Shown here: piece by piece, positions 22,158 to 36,500 of the stretch
Layout of the letters: each line of letters opens with the position of its first letter
Position numbering within the stretch: position 1 is the stretch's first letter
Assembly: GCA_012295275.1 (NCBI GenBank)
Contig: CM022665.1
Location: 35,345,522-35,409,521, forward strand
DNA from: Chrysomallon squamiferum
Taxonomy: Eukaryota; Mollusca; Gastropoda; Neomphalida; Peltospiridae
Direction of reading: 5' to 3'
DNA length: 64,000 bases
The notes under the pieces: model-generated
What the model was told of the DNA's origin: nothing
What the model saw: only the letters and a program-made list of their open reading frames with translations
Database searches by the model: none
Program-made: the position numbers and the translations under genes

Positions 22158-24224
22158 TTATTTATTTATTTATTTATTTTGATTATTAAAAGTTCGATTA
22201 GTTTTTAGATATAGAACTAATTTTAACTTAAAGAAAATTTGTACGTCATTTTTATTTTTTTAAAGAAGGGGGAAAAGGAAAAGGGGAAAATTAATAATAA
22301 TAATAATAATAATAACTAGAGTAACTACAGAAATTGTCTGAACGTCATAATCTGTACTTTTGAAAAACTGGTATTATTGTTTATAAAACATTATTATGTA
22401 CTTAAAAATACGTTCAAAACGTAGCTGAGAGCATGGATTAAATTAGCATTCACAGGTCATTGAATTTTAATTATTTATTTTTATTTTTTTTCCCCTTCCA
22501 TACATAGGTAATATATGTATAGTTTTATTAAGCTTTATTATTAGCACAGGTTGATGGTAGAAAAAAAAATTAAAACAAATAATAAAAACAAAAAAATACA
22601 TTATTAAGATAAAAAATTATTATTTGAAAGAAAACTAATAACAGAATTGGGGAATATAACCACAAATAGATTTATTAAAATTATTATCTCAACGCTTCTT
22701 AGCTCTGTTGTTTTTTTCTGCATCATACGAAAATTAAAAAATTAGAAGAAATTAAAGCTTCCTTTGTGATTTATATAGTATGAATTTAGTTGTCATAATT
22801 TAATAATTGTTTCTTCAGAAAAAATTATCCAGTCTGATAATGTTCTGCTATCTATATTGTTTTTACAAATTTATATTTACTGAGCAAGAAGTACGTAAGT
22901 AATATCTTTATGCCAACAGAATAAATGAAATGAATGAACAAATTATTAATATATCTGTTTATTACCTTATAAAGGAAATATGAACAGCATCCATGTTGAT
23001 AAACTGAATGTTGTGTTTCACAACTGTTATTGTATTAAAACATTTTGCAAGCATGCATGGCTTCAATTACTAACATTAAAACAAATATTTCTATATAAAT
23101 ATCCAGTACCTACATACCAAAAAAAGCACTTATAAATAAGGACACTTAGGTTAAAATAAATACATATTATAAATTACAAATGAATGAAAATATTATTAAA
23201 TATAGATTTAAATGATGCCAAATACAACATTTGCATAATTATATACAGAACTATCATGATTCTCTCTCTCTCTATATATATATAATTATAATAATTAAAA
23301 AAAATATAATAATAATAACAAAAAAAAATAAAAATAAAAATAAATAAATCAAATAAAACCAAATTAAAATACATAAAAAAAAAATTTGGTAAAATAAAAA
23401 AAATAAAAAATATGGCTGGACAGAATACCTATCAATCTGACATGAAGTTTTTTGTCTGGTGATGTCTTATCATGATGAGCTGTAGTCAGTTTAGTGAGGG
23501 TCAAATATGACACACATATCCGACAAAGTAAGAAAAAACAGTTGAGATAAAACTGCTGCAGTTATAGATTTTTGTAGTATAACTATAATATGCATAATTC
23601 ATATTACCTTAAAATGATTTTAAATCAAATGAAAAGTATTATTATAAATTAAGCAATGAAACACTAGTTGTCATATAATAAGTTCATTTAATCATTAATT
23701 AGACAAATATATAATCTGTTAACATTAAATGATCTTGAAAACAAGGATTATAAAAAGTAATCAGTATTTTTCATCACGAAGAAATAAAATGCAACTTAGA
23801 ATTCCAAGGAAAAACCAGAAAATTAGTTTTCAGGTTTTATCTCCAAGGAGGGATTTTAAATGAAAGCGAAGGCAGTTTGAGTTCATGAATGAAATATTCA
23901 AGATGATGACAATGATTTTTGTACAAAAAATTAATTTAAAAATATATATTACATGAATCATGATATAGAAACTAATGATTTTTATCATTTAGATGTTTAG
24001 CAGTGCTGCATTCTTCAACTCAATAATCTTTTTTCATGCATCTGATTTAATTGTTCATGTTCACAATTCAATTTATTTTTTCCATGAACACATTATTCAA
24101 CTGTCTGTATCTGTTGTTTTTTACTCTCAATAAACACATCACAGTATGCTCTGAATAAAATGGAGACTTTTATAGTCTGATAACGGCTATTCCATTGAGA
24201 CATATATTTTACTTAAATCTTTTC
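21624..24224. other. intergenic / possible 5' part of the Cys-rich gene
   Basis: ATT and TTTA simple repeats (about 21931-21970, 22118-22180, 22286-22314) and AT-rich DNA. No convincing exon. The 3' UTR of TMEM138 lies at its right end, with a minus-strand AATAAA at 24072-24077. Confidence 0.55.
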
Positions 24225-24912
24225 CTATCTTCGTTTCTCAAACTCTCTACGAATCCATTCAGAATCTTGGTAAAAAACAGGGTCACTTAATTTCAATGCA
24301 GTTCTTTTATAGAAATGATAATATAACACAGCAGCTGAAAAATAAATATTACATTAAAAATAAATCACATTGAATTTGTATTCATTTAGAATAATGCATT
24401 TTCTTTTTTGAGATGTCATTTTAATTCTTCAATTATATGAAATAATTATTTAATTCACAGAAAGTTTCTATACATTAAATAAGTAAACCCCAATTTTTTT
24501 TTATATATATATATTTATACAAATTAATACAGTTTGTGAATTTAATGCATTATTTTTGAACCACAGTAATTTCTACAAAAAAGGGAAGTACCATCTGATG
24601 CACATTAAGAGGGCCATATTTACAGACATATAAAAAAAATTCTGATTTGATGCACTATTCATCATTGAGAATCTAAGTATCAGCCAACAGTCAGTATTCC
24701 AGTATCAGTCAAAATCATAGCAGTGATAGGCTTGCTAAGATTAGCAAATACATTTTTGTGACTTGACAATAACTTAATAGAAATACCTGTTCTTTGGAAG
24801 ATATGCAACACTCTATATCCCATGTTGTCCCAGATATATTTATTTGGATCATCCCACCTTAGTGTCTGAAACAGTTATTTAAATATTGTTGTAATACAAT
24901 TAGAAGAAAGAA

Positions 24913-24960
<48 letters not shown>

Positions 24961-27406
24961 TTAAAATTCACTAACAATAATTAACAAGTAATAGAAATAT
25001 ATACATACATACATATATATATAACACACACACACACACACACACACACAAATACGTATTATATAAACATACAATTAAATATGTCTGAGAAATTACAAAA
25101 TTAAAACATAAATTGGATACATTCAGTTTTGATATACTAGCATCATTTTGATAGACTGAATGTTATTTATTAGTTTTGTCAATGAAATTCTCCATCAGAT
25201 ACTTAAAAATTAAGGTGTAATTGTAAAAAAAAAAAAAAAATGTTTTGCATATACTATTACTGGCAACAGCAGAGTTAAATTAGTAAAATGAACAAATAAA
25301 TATTATTGACCTGTAATACCAAATTCCTGAAAGTAACTATACACAGCTATACAAGAATGTTTTTATTAGTAGCATAAGGTATTTAACAACTTCATAAGCA
25401 ACAATAGATATGTATTAACTGAAATTTGTAAACTAAGTGCTGAAAAACATAAAAGAAGTGTGATAGCTAAAACTAAAACATACAGAGTGATGCTAAAGCT
25501 AGAAATTTAAATTAATGTTGGGTAAATAAAACTTCAGAGATGAAATCTATACAATTCTGGGTGGATTTCATTGGACTGTAAAATGTTCTGGAACTTTTTT
25601 TACTCACTCATTTACTACAAACTATGCATTTTAAAAAATAGTAACAAAATGAAATAAAAAGTTGAAGAAATCATTGTTGAAATTCATACCTGATTCAAAA
25701 TCTATGAATGCAAAGATAACAAAACAAGTCTAAACAAGCATACCAAACATTTCAATTTTACAAATATTTACAAATATGCCTTAAGTTACAATGGAACAGC
25801 AAGAAAACATTGCTGCATTTAAATATTAAAAATTAAAACTAAATAGTAACTTGGATATATTACTGATGGCAAAAATTATATTTTACTTTTATTTAAATAT
25901 TATTATGCAGAATAACAATATTTTATTTTACACAGCTTCAAATTATGTTTTAGATTTTTTTTTTTCATATTAGATTAATGTACAGTTATTATAATATTAT
26001 ACACTTTACATAGAATACATGTAGGTAATAAACTGCTAAGGCATAATATAATTTATTTAAAATAATCTGACTCAATTACTTCTTACTGAGTTTTCACTCC
26101 CTACATTTTCTCTATTCGACCAATATAATTGAATCTTAATTTTAATTCCAACATTTATCGATAGTACTGCAACAAAATTAAATATACAATTACAGTTTAA
26201 TGTTCAGTTAATTCCATTTATTATCTTTTCACATAAAGTGCTAAGAGATTGACTAAATATAGATTTTCACACTAAAATACTACTTGTTAAAAATGAATTA
26301 AAAATAGCATATATGGTTATTACTTAGTATAAAGCATTCCTGTGACATTCTCCGAGACATTAAATAGTTTCATACTAATCTGAAACTATGAATGTGTGTG
26401 TAACTTACCCTTGCCTTGTGATATGGTATAGTAATTTTAGCTTAAACTAATCAGCATTTCTATTTAATAAATTGCAGAGATGAAGAAATATACAGTTAAA
26501 ATGTAAAGCTTACCATTCCATAAACATGGAGACCAATGCAGAGAGCAAAGTACACAAAGGTGACTGAAATTGCAATTCTGAATTTGGTCACAAGTATGCT
26601 AACAAGACCTGCCTGGAATATGTATGTGTTGAAAAACATCAGGAAGACAACTATCACTGCAAACAGGATACAGATATCTTGAATACTGAAATAAAAATAA
26701 ATATTTTATCTATGTATGTATTTAAAACACACACAGAAAATAAGTTGTAAATAATGCAGGGGTGTGGATGAATTGCCTCTCTACAGTTACAAAAGTCATC
26801 TGTTTCCAGTTCTAACTGTCTGGGCACAGTAACAGAGTTTTCTTTAGTTTATTTAAGTTAATGCTTGATGATAAAAAGTTTCTATTTCACATAAATATCA
26901 ATTAACTAGTAAAAGTTATTATTGTATTAATTATGACTTGTTAAATTTATGCATTGAAATAAATAAAATAAATTATTTTGTTCAGAATAAATATTTTGTA
27001 AGCAAACTTTTGAGCTGAGATTGGGATAGCTTAGTTTTTCAATGTTTCATTGTACATTGCTTTTTATTTATTTCAGAAATAACAGTATTAAAATATTGTT
27101 AAAAAAATACATTCAAATTACGTATTTGCTGCCTATGAAATATAAATGGATTTCATGTTTTAGAAAAGTGTTTCATTCTCAAACTATACCATCATTTACA
27201 AAATGTGACAGATATCCTGTTTCTAGTATTTTGGATAACAAATACATAACCAGTAGTTCAGCACAAATATTTACTTACACAAACAGTATAAGAAGTACTA
27301 CATTCTGGAATCTCAACATCTCTGTGAATGAGTTCATAAACAAGTCTACACACAACAGCAGATACTGGAGGTACAGAATAGGACGGTATCGATTTACCAA
27401 CATCAT
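24225..27406 (-). CDS. TMEM138: transmembrane protein 138
   Basis: Four minus-strand exons join in frame: 27279-27406 (ATG at 27404-27406), 26514-26685, 24787-24865, 24225-24334 (TAG at 24225-24227), giving 489 nt and 162 residues, the length I recall for human TMEM138. Recognisable segments are [40 protein letters not shown] and the C-terminus [15 protein letters not shown] followed by [15 protein letters not shown]. Four hydrophobic spans are expected. In vertebrates the protein is needed for cilium formation and its loss causes Joubert syndrome; that role is family knowledge. An AG acceptor just upstream of the ATG (exon edge 27419) suggests a separate non-coding first exon. It sits head-to-head with TUBGCP2. 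Confidence 0.95.
24335..24786 (-). other. intron 3 of TMEM138
   Basis: GTATTT donor and TTTCAG acceptor in phase 1. AT-rich, no feature recognised. Confidence 0.9.
24866..26513 (-). other. intron 2 of TMEM138 with microsatellites
   Basis: GTAAGC donor and TTTCAG acceptor, phase 0. Contains an AAT tract at about 24916-24961 and a CA tract at 25024-25051. No exon-like sequence was recognised inside. Confidence 0.9.
26686..27278 (-). other. intron 1 (coding) of TMEM138
   Basis: GTAAGT donor and TTTCAG acceptor, phase 2. No other feature recognised. The plus-strand open frame over exon 1 is its antisense. Confidence 0.9.
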
Positions 27407-27419
27407 TTTGTCGTTTCAC

Positions 27420-30400
27420 CTGTAATATCTGTTTTTACTGAAAACCCTTCTCAAATAAACCTGGAATGAAACCAATATGTATAATGTATTGCTCCTGAGC
27501 TTTTAGTTGCGTATTTTATTAATGGCACTCAAATTTTATTTAACTTAATTCTATGCTTTAATAATAAAAAAAAAAATAATAATAATAAATAAATAAATAA
27601 ATGCAATACCTATTGCTATTATTCAGATTCATAGCCAGCTTACAAATTAAATCCTTAATGTTGTAAAAAAAGGTTTTATTTATTTATATTAGCTGTATAT
27701 TTCTTACTAGTTTTAGGTCCAGACACTTCGTTGGATAATTCATTTTATGTGCATGAAATGTCGTGATAACATTACTTTTACATATCTCACCACATTAATT
27801 TCAATTTTTGCAAAACCAACTACTAAAATATCTTAATTTTAATACATATATTTGTTAAACAGACCCACATATTAGGATTTAACTACCACAAAAGAAGAAC
27901 CACACATATTTTTGAACACGAAAGTGCTTCAATGTTTACGGTCGATACAGGAATTCACGAATAATCTCGCACAATCTCGTTTTATCCTCGCCTAGTATTA
28001 CAATATAGTATTTTACTATTTAACATAATGATACTCATAACCATGAATGGGATGTCCGTTGAACTGCAATTTTTTCACCGTAATAGTATTTTAATATTAT
28101 AACTTTTTAATTTTAACCCTGTAATATGAAATATTTAATATACTGACCACTTTTAATATTAAAATATCAAAATAAAACAGTGTTAGTCCATAAGTCAATT
28201 ACTGATCATATGCGCTGTTTAGGAAAATTCAAGAGCTTGCTTTTGACCTAAAGGAATGATTAATTCCCCCAAATCTTTGGGTCGAACGTGTACTGTATTA
28301 ATATCTTAGCAGTACGTGTCAGTATATTGAAACAAATTTAAGAGTAAGCAAATTACCTTAAAATGTTCTTGTATTTCTTGTATTCGTTGTTTTTATTAAC
28401 TCGCATACATAAATTGAAACGTAATGTATCGGACATCGTGTGCAGAAGTACAGTGTTAACGGACAAAATGTCCACAACTTAAAAGGCTTGTATTGTTTAA
28501 CTTTTGTTCGGTAATTTTCTGTTTGTTAATGCATATAATTTTACGGAAACTCAATCTTTCTATTAAATGTGCGTTAACATGAAGTTATTTCCCTTATAAC
28601 GTGAATTAATGAAGTAAATCGATTTCATCAAGACTACTAAAGAACAAGACCAGACATGTAGGTCACGTGGAGGTGAATTTCAAAGAAGTATGAATAAAAA
28701 AAAAAAATTTAGCCATCTCCTTAAGATCTCATCACAAATGATACAATTTACTCTAATATAATGATAAATACAGCTAATATTACTTATAAATACTCGGTTC
28801 ACGATTATGGTTTAGTTGAACAAGTATGTACTACAGGACTGTTGATTTTGTAATATAGACTAAACAGTGCATAATTATGTGTACTTGTGTAACTACGGAA
28901 ATATTGTATATATGTGTCTATGTGCGTGTGTGAGAAAACTACAATAAAGAAAGAAACACAACACCCCTCACAACAAATTAGTATATGATAATAAATAAAT
29001 AAATAATAGTAATGATAATATATATTTTTAGTAAAATCATTCATTAATTAAAATATATAGTGGTGATAATACTAGAATATTAAGAAGAAGAGAATAAACC
29101 GAAATTAGAACGAAATAAGATAGGAAAAATTAATTGCTATTATATTTTATTTTAAATACGGAAAAAATAAAAAAATAAACTGAATAACTATATAAACAAA
29201 ACCGATTTGTGCTTTTAAGAACGGAACACCACCACGATTTACCTTTTCTTAGGCTTATAAACCTGTGGTTTTTGCCATAACCGGAATTCGGTATCTGTTA
29301 GCAATAATTTCAGGTCTAACGCTTAGATCGTTTGAAAGAAAGAGGAAAAAAAGGCTAGTTTATATCAACATCATTGGTCATGGATGACAAGAGGCGGGAA
29401 ATGATTTAGATTTTGAGCTATTGCATTATTTTAACAGTTCACTAGTAACTAGCACGGATTTATAATGTATGATTATAAATTATTATCGACTTGTTTAAAA
29501 GATTGTTTTAGTATAAACGTAGCATTTTCTTTTCAAGAAAATAAGTCTTGATGTCCTGATTTTATGTGTTACCGTGGTAGCTGAATATTCATTATGAATC
29601 AACTAATCATATAATGTAGCTTGTAAGAATGTTCCTTAGTAAAGATGAAGTTAAAAATGAAAACATTGAGCACACAAACATAATTATTATCGTTATTGTT
29701 ATAATGATTTAAATGTTTTGCTTCGAAATATAAAATTAATAAATACAATCACACTATTTTATTGTTAATAATGTTTAAAAAAACGAAACAAAAACAAAAC
29801 ATTCGGCAATCTTACACTTACAGACGATTGTAAATTCAGATAGAAGTTTTTAATCTTCATTAAATTAAACTAAAGGAGGTAATATATTTTTGGCTCCCGT
29901 TTATATTATATATAATATAGAGAAGTAAATATATAAAATAGATAATATTAGATACTTTCGTTATTTATAACTATTTTTAACCAGTTGCTCGTTTCGTCAG
30001 ATAAACTGATAAATAAGAACCAAAAATCAGTCTTGAAGTTGGTGTTTAGAAATTTTATTGTTCTGGCAAGACTATGACAAATACTAATGGACTGAAATTC
30101 AAATCTGTGAGTAAATCAACAGGAAGAAATGCAATAATTTTAGCAACTGGCAAACATACTTAGATTACAGATACTGAGAAGTATGATTTGAATCTTTAAA
30201 ACATATTATTTCATCACTGACCTGATAGAAACATTTTGTTTTTTTAAAAACTGATTTAAAAAAAGAATTAGGTTTCTGTTGACAGAAAAAGTTTAAGTAG
30301 GCATATGAGTGTCCAGATAAGATGAGTCATGTACTGTTAGTAATACAGACAGCAAAAATGTGAACAAATGTAACATTCAAAAAATTATGTTATTATGATC

Positions 30401-30498
30401 TTTAATTTTATATTTGATTATTGAAAACATTTTGTAAATTTAAACACAAAATCATTTATGCATAAAGCAAAATTAATTATATAATTTTTTTCCTTCAG
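27420..30498. promoter_or_regulatory. divergent promoter region, TMEM138 / TUBGCP2
   Basis: The two coding starts face away from each other and both appear to have non-coding first exons (acceptors at 27419/27420 on minus and 30498/30499 on plus). A CCAAT box in reverse (ATTGG, 29373-29377) lies 15 bp from an E2F-type site GGCGGGAAA (29393-29401). Exact transcription starts are not visible. Confidence 0.45.
29373..29401 (+). promoter_or_regulatory. CCAAT box and E2F-like site
   Basis: ATTGG at 29373-29377 and GGCGGGAAA at 29393-29401. The combination is common in cell-cycle promoters, fitting a gamma-tubulin complex gene. This is a motif match only. Confidence 0.35.
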
Positions 30499-30545
30499 GT
30501 TCATTGTTATTGTTTGAAAAAGTAAAACTTCAAACAAAGTGAGCT

Positions 30546-33500
30546 ATGAGTGAGTTCAAAGTTCATCACCATGTGAGTGAGTTGATGAATCTTTTAGGGT
30601 ATGTCACTAATAATTATTATTATTTATTGTTTTCTGATCGTTTCCTTTTGTCATGTTACACCAGAGAAAAATAGATGATTTTAGAGAAATAATTTTATTT
30701 TGTCTTCTTAGTGTGCTGAAAAAAATAATGGGACTAGTTTTCAAGAAAATATTTTCTGATTCCAGTATTCAAAACAGAAAAATAAAAGATTTTTCACAAA
30801 ATATAAAATGTCAGTAGAATCTGTTCAATGTCTTTTTTTTACCCCTTTTTAAACCTCTAGAGAAATTGTTTTGTTTAAAACAATTTTTGTTATTTTTATA
30901 TCTGAAGCTAGATGGATTATAAAATGCTTTTCTGTTTATCAGCTAATTAATTTCGATTATAACTGTATGACTGTCAGTGACAGTGTGTAACAGAACACAC
31001 CCAGTATATCTGCAAATTAACTTTACTATCACAGTATCATTATTCAATGTTTTGTCATTAGAATGTTTTTAAAATTATCATTTTGTTTTTAAAGAGAGTA
31101 GTTAAATATATTTCAATTGTTTGTTTGGTGACAGATGACTGCATTTTAAGTTTGTTTTATTACTGTTTTTTGTTGTAAATAAATTAAAAATATTCTTTTC
31201 TTTAAAAAAAAAAAAAAATATATATATAAATAAAAAAAGAAGAGAACAAAATTTAAGATAGTCATCATTATTGTCTTTCAGTGCAAAGTGATAGGATTTT
31301 AATTTTGCTTCATTGGTTTTTTCTTTTTAATAAATGGAAAAATAATCTTTTATTTAAAAAAAAGATTAAATTAATCATATTGTTGTTGTTTTTCAGGGTC
31401 AGGTCTTGTGATGAAGTTGGTGCTGAGGTGTATACAGAAATGCTTTTAAAGAACACAACCCCTTATATTACAACCCAGGTAAAATAGCATTTTCTTTTAT
31501 TAAATAATAATTAATATTTAAAGTTTTTTTCAGTAGTTTAATAACTTACCTTTTGGTTTTAGCATTTAACATAACATGATCTGAGTGTCAGTTTCATATA
31601 GTCCAATACTTGTAACATAAAAGGGAAAAAAAAAAAAAAAGATACATTATTATAGTGTTTACAGAATAAATTTTATAAGATATATAATTATTATGGTAAA
31701 TGTGTGAAAGAAAAAAGAAACAAAAATATTTAAGCAACAAAAATAAGTTTATATGCTAATTTTGATAAAGCTGATTAATATCATTATGTATCTGAAATTT
31801 GAGTTATATATTAAAAAACATAAACCATCTTAAATGAGTTTCTTTTATTGAATAGGTCTTGTTTTATTAATATAAATTTGATTGATGCTGTTGTTTGTAC
31901 AAAGGTATCAGCTCACCAGGCTAAAAGGAACATTGCATCTTTAACAAAAACTCCTATTGAATTTTTGGCTAAGTATGATGACCTGAAGAGTAAGAAGTAA
32001 GTTTTTGTATTACTGTCCAGACATAAATACATTAAAACATAATAAATAAAAAAATCTAATTTTGAAGTGTGATACGTACGTTGACCCATAAAATCGGTTG
32101 TCAATATGTGTGTTTAAATCAAATGTTATTCAGTAATTATTATGGGTTTTTATTTAAATTGTTTTTATTTGGTATTAAATTAATTATTTTCTTCCATTAT
32201 GCTGTGTATTATTTATAATGGATGACTGTAGCATTCTAATCAGATTGCTGATAAAAATAATAATTAGTGTCTTCAGTTTATTTTTTTTATTCAGATACTA
32301 CAAAAAAAGATAAGAAAAACAACCCATGAATTTATTAAAAATGTTTTTTACAAAGCTGTGCTTTGTCCTGAAATGCAACACAAATAAAACATTCTAAAAA
32401 TTGAAATTATGTCTTATCATTTATGTAGCAGTTTCTCTGTCATTATATTTCACCGATATGGTTGTAAATTTTCTTTTTTAAGTGTTCGTGATTTGGATCC
32501 ATTGGTGTATCTTTTGTCTAAACTTGCTAAAGAAGATACATTACAGGTTGGTGTAAGAGATTATTAACTGTATTTTTTTATATTTTTTTTAGATTTTAAA
32601 ATTTATAATCATACATGATTAATGTTTGAACTGCAAAAGTGATAAATTTTACAAATATCTTTTATTTTATTTTTTAGAAAATAGTGTAGAACTGTTTAAA
32701 GGCATATTTTTTAGATTTTTTTAAAGATTTTATTTTAGTTATTCCCATTGTAGAAATAGCAAAAAAAGACAATTAAAAATAAACCATAAACTTTAAGGAA
32801 AATATTATATGCTGTCTTATTTACTTATCAGAGCTCATCTTTTACTGATTTTATTTACTGTCCATTTCAACTGCTATATTAAAAGATATATATACATTTC
32901 CTTTGTAATATGATAATACAAAGTTGAAAGTAGTAGAATATTTTTAGATTTTTCATTTTCAGCTAATCAAACAGTACTTAAAACATTAAAATGTTTTTGT
33001 TTTCTTGTTAGTAACTGATGGTGGGTGATATGAAATACAAAAATTAATTTTTCATTTATTTTATAATAGCAAACAAAGGAGTTCTTGGAGAAGAATGCTA
33101 ATGAGAAAGCTGAAAATGCTGGTATGACACTGATGCAGCATGGGAAAATTACATCACAGCTTCCTGCCACTGGAACAAAAATGTCTGAACAAGAAGTATC
33201 AGAAGTATGAGTTAAAATTTAAAATTAGTTTTGGGTTGTTTTGTTTTTTGAGAAATTGAAGTTAGGTACCATATTAAAGAGATGCTTTTTTCCTCCAAAA
33301 AACTACATTAAATGTTCAAGGTCTCAAGTTTCTGACTAATGGATTAAAGTTTGTGTCAAAAATTTGATTATTTTTCAGGTAAAAGATAAACTTCTACAGC
33401 AGGCCAAAGCAGTACCATCTACAACATCATCTGAATTCTTACGCAAAGCTCTGAGAGAAAAGCAGTTAAAGCAGAATGGTATTTTTTGCAGTATTAATAA

Positions 33501-36500
33501 TTTCTTTAAGTTTCAATACATTTACTTAGAAAAGAAATGGTTAAATTAGAACCTTGATTATAATTTCAAATTTCATTGTAATTGTAAGTCACAATCTCAT
33601 ATGAATGATTGCATAATTATAACTCAGTACTTTTTAAATTAATTATTAACTGTTGGCAGTTAAATTTTTTAACAGTGTTATCAAGGTGAAAATCCAGTGT
33701 GTTCACACTTTGGGTTATCCAATCTTTTTTATCAATGTGTCATCTTTCTGAGTGATGAAGTAGTCTGAGTGCTGCTAACTTTTGTTCCAACCCAATAAAA
33801 AACCAAAAGAAATAATCACTTGATTTTTATACCAAAAGATAAAAAAATAAAAAATTTAATAAAATTATAATAATAATAATTATTAAAGGTTTGAGCAAAA
33901 ATGATCATAAATATAATATTCCTAATTAATTACAAAACACACAGCTGAAATGGACAGTATTTTGTATCTATATAGATATATTTTTATTTCTTGTTTTTTT
34001 AGTGAATATCCCTTTGCAGCCAGAATGGTTGTTTCAGAGACCATCACTTACAATGGATTTTATGGTTGGAGTTGATGGACCACAAGATCAGGTAATGTGC
34101 TTTATTTTATTTATTTATTTTTTTGAAGTTACATAAATGTTAGATTTCTAGTGTAAATGAATAAAATGAATAAAAGAGTTTTAAATACATGTATTACACA
34201 AAATGTATCCACATGCTTCACTAAATAAATGGGTACTGTTGTTCAGATTATGCTTTTCTAGTTGAAAATATCTAAAACTGTTAAACATCATAGCAGAAAC
34301 AGTTAATGCAGTATGAGATAAATGCAAAGACATATATAAATTTCAGCATTTTTATATCAGTTGTAATTGGATTATCAGTGTTTTATCAAGCTTTGCATTT
34401 ATTTAAGAAAACTAAACTGAATTTGTGTTTCTGTACAGTGTAACTGTATACTATTAAAATAATTTATACTTACATGAAGTATTTTTTTGTTTATTTCAGA
34501 ACATTGTTTCCCTTGGAACTCTTCCCCTAGCCCTTCAGGAGCGAGCCATTTTTGATGACATTTTGTTCTGTATGCAGGTTTGTTTTTGAAAAATTCTTCA
34601 TGTGAAAAATATGTCTTTAAAATATGTAAACTGTTAAAATGTTATTCATAAAGCGAAATATAAATCCAAAAATAAATTTTTGTGTCAGATATTTTCTTGG
34701 AATAGACAAAAAATACATTTTTTTATCCATATAAATATATATTGCAAGTGCATATGTTTTTAAGAAATTCTGTATTTAATAAAAGTAAGTCTTTAAAACA
34801 AAAAATATTAAAATGTTATTCATGTAAAGAAATTCAAAATAAACTTTTATGTCTGATATTTTCAGGGAATAGAAGGGAAATACATTCTTGCCAGAGCTCT
34901 GACAGAGAGATACGCTCCTAAAGAATTCATGATAGACCAGAGTTTGGGTAATATGTTTGTTACATACCTTTCATGATGTATACAAATGGCTTGTGCACAT
35001 ATTGAAATGTTTCAAATAAATGATACTTGTGATTATAATAATGCATGTTGATGAAATAATATGATTCATGGAGCCTAATTTTTTAAAATGATGATTTTTT
35101 TGGATATAAAAAAAAATTAAAAAAAAAATTAAAAAGGGTAGTTTAAGGTTTAATAGCATTTTATTCTGTAAAGCTATCAGTATATTCATTAGTTTATTTA
35201 TTAAGTTGGAATAGTTGTAATGTGTCTTTTTGATGTAATTATTTAAATGGAATATAATTGTATCTTCATTTAGTCAATTTTATAACATTTGTTTTCAGAT
35301 CCTTCATTACAGGAGCTTGTAAAAAGAGTCCTGCCTTTGTGTTCCAATTATTCTACTGTTGTAAGGTTTATAGAAGGTATGAATTGTGTTCAGAATCAAC
35401 ACCAGAATTCTGTCAGAGCATTCAAAGCCTTTTTTTTTTCCACTTTTTAATTTTCCTCCAAATTACTGATTAACTGCCTTAATAGAATTTTAAATACCTT
35501 ATTTATTTGTATATTTTTTTGCACTTCTGTTGATTTTTGTTAAATATGGTTTATTGATAATGTAGAATTCTCAGTATTTAATATATTTTAATGGACAAAA
35601 AGAGATAAATAGTTTTTGTTTTTAACTTTTAAAAATCATCTGTTTTTGAATAATCTCTCTCTCTTTTTCAGAAAAAGCTGCTTTTGAATATGGTCTTGTA
35701 AATCATGCTCTGACTGCTGCCATGCGGACTTTGATAAAGGTATAGATCTAAATTAAACTCTGGAATACATAGGATAAAAGAATCATCAAAACCTTTTATT
35801 TTTTCAGAATTAAAAATTAAATCCAAACTAAATCAGTTCCCAAAATGTGTTTAATATTTAATACTTTAGAGATTACAGGTTTATTCCATCTTTTCCTTTT
35901 TTTTAAACTTTAAAAACTGAATATCTGATAGTTTTCATCACTGTCATTATCAACATTATTATTATTATTATCTATGCTGCTATGCTATTATATATTTACT
36001 TTCAGGAATACATGGTGTTAGTGGCCCAGCTTGAACATGAATTTAGAGTGGTGGGTCATTTTAATATCTCTATTTCAAGTTTTTTAAACTTAAAGTTGCA
36101 TATTTTAATATACATATTTCAGTCTGATAATTATAGGGTACAATCATAGGTTTATTCCCGATTCTGGCAGTGAGATTATAACACATCTTAATTGGACACG
36201 CCAGTTGTTCCATTTCTGGCATTTTATTTCTCACCCTTACTAATTGGTCTTCCATCACCTTAATTGATGTACTTTTGTCCACAATTTGTAGGACAATCAG
36301 TCACACTCTACACAAGAAATGTTCCAGAAAGCACTCCACCGCAAGCTTACAAGTAGGAAGTGTGTCCTGGGTACACGTGAAGTACTCCAATCCCAGCTGG
36401 AAGAGCTTGTGCTTGTTTTCTTCGGTGCGGCAGGACTTCCTTGGTTTCTGTCCATCTTCCAGCTGCAGCATATGGGCTTCCTTGTTGGCGTTCTCTGACT

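Noticed and set aside
22966-22994. Possible first exon (ATG, phase 2, GTAATA donor) for the Cys-rich gene
   Set aside because: The phase fits, but it encodes no signal peptide and the donor is weak, so it was not added to the gene model.
27042-27425. 127-codon plus-strand frame
   Set aside because: Antisense of TMEM138 exon 1 plus intron; the minus strand matches TMEM138.
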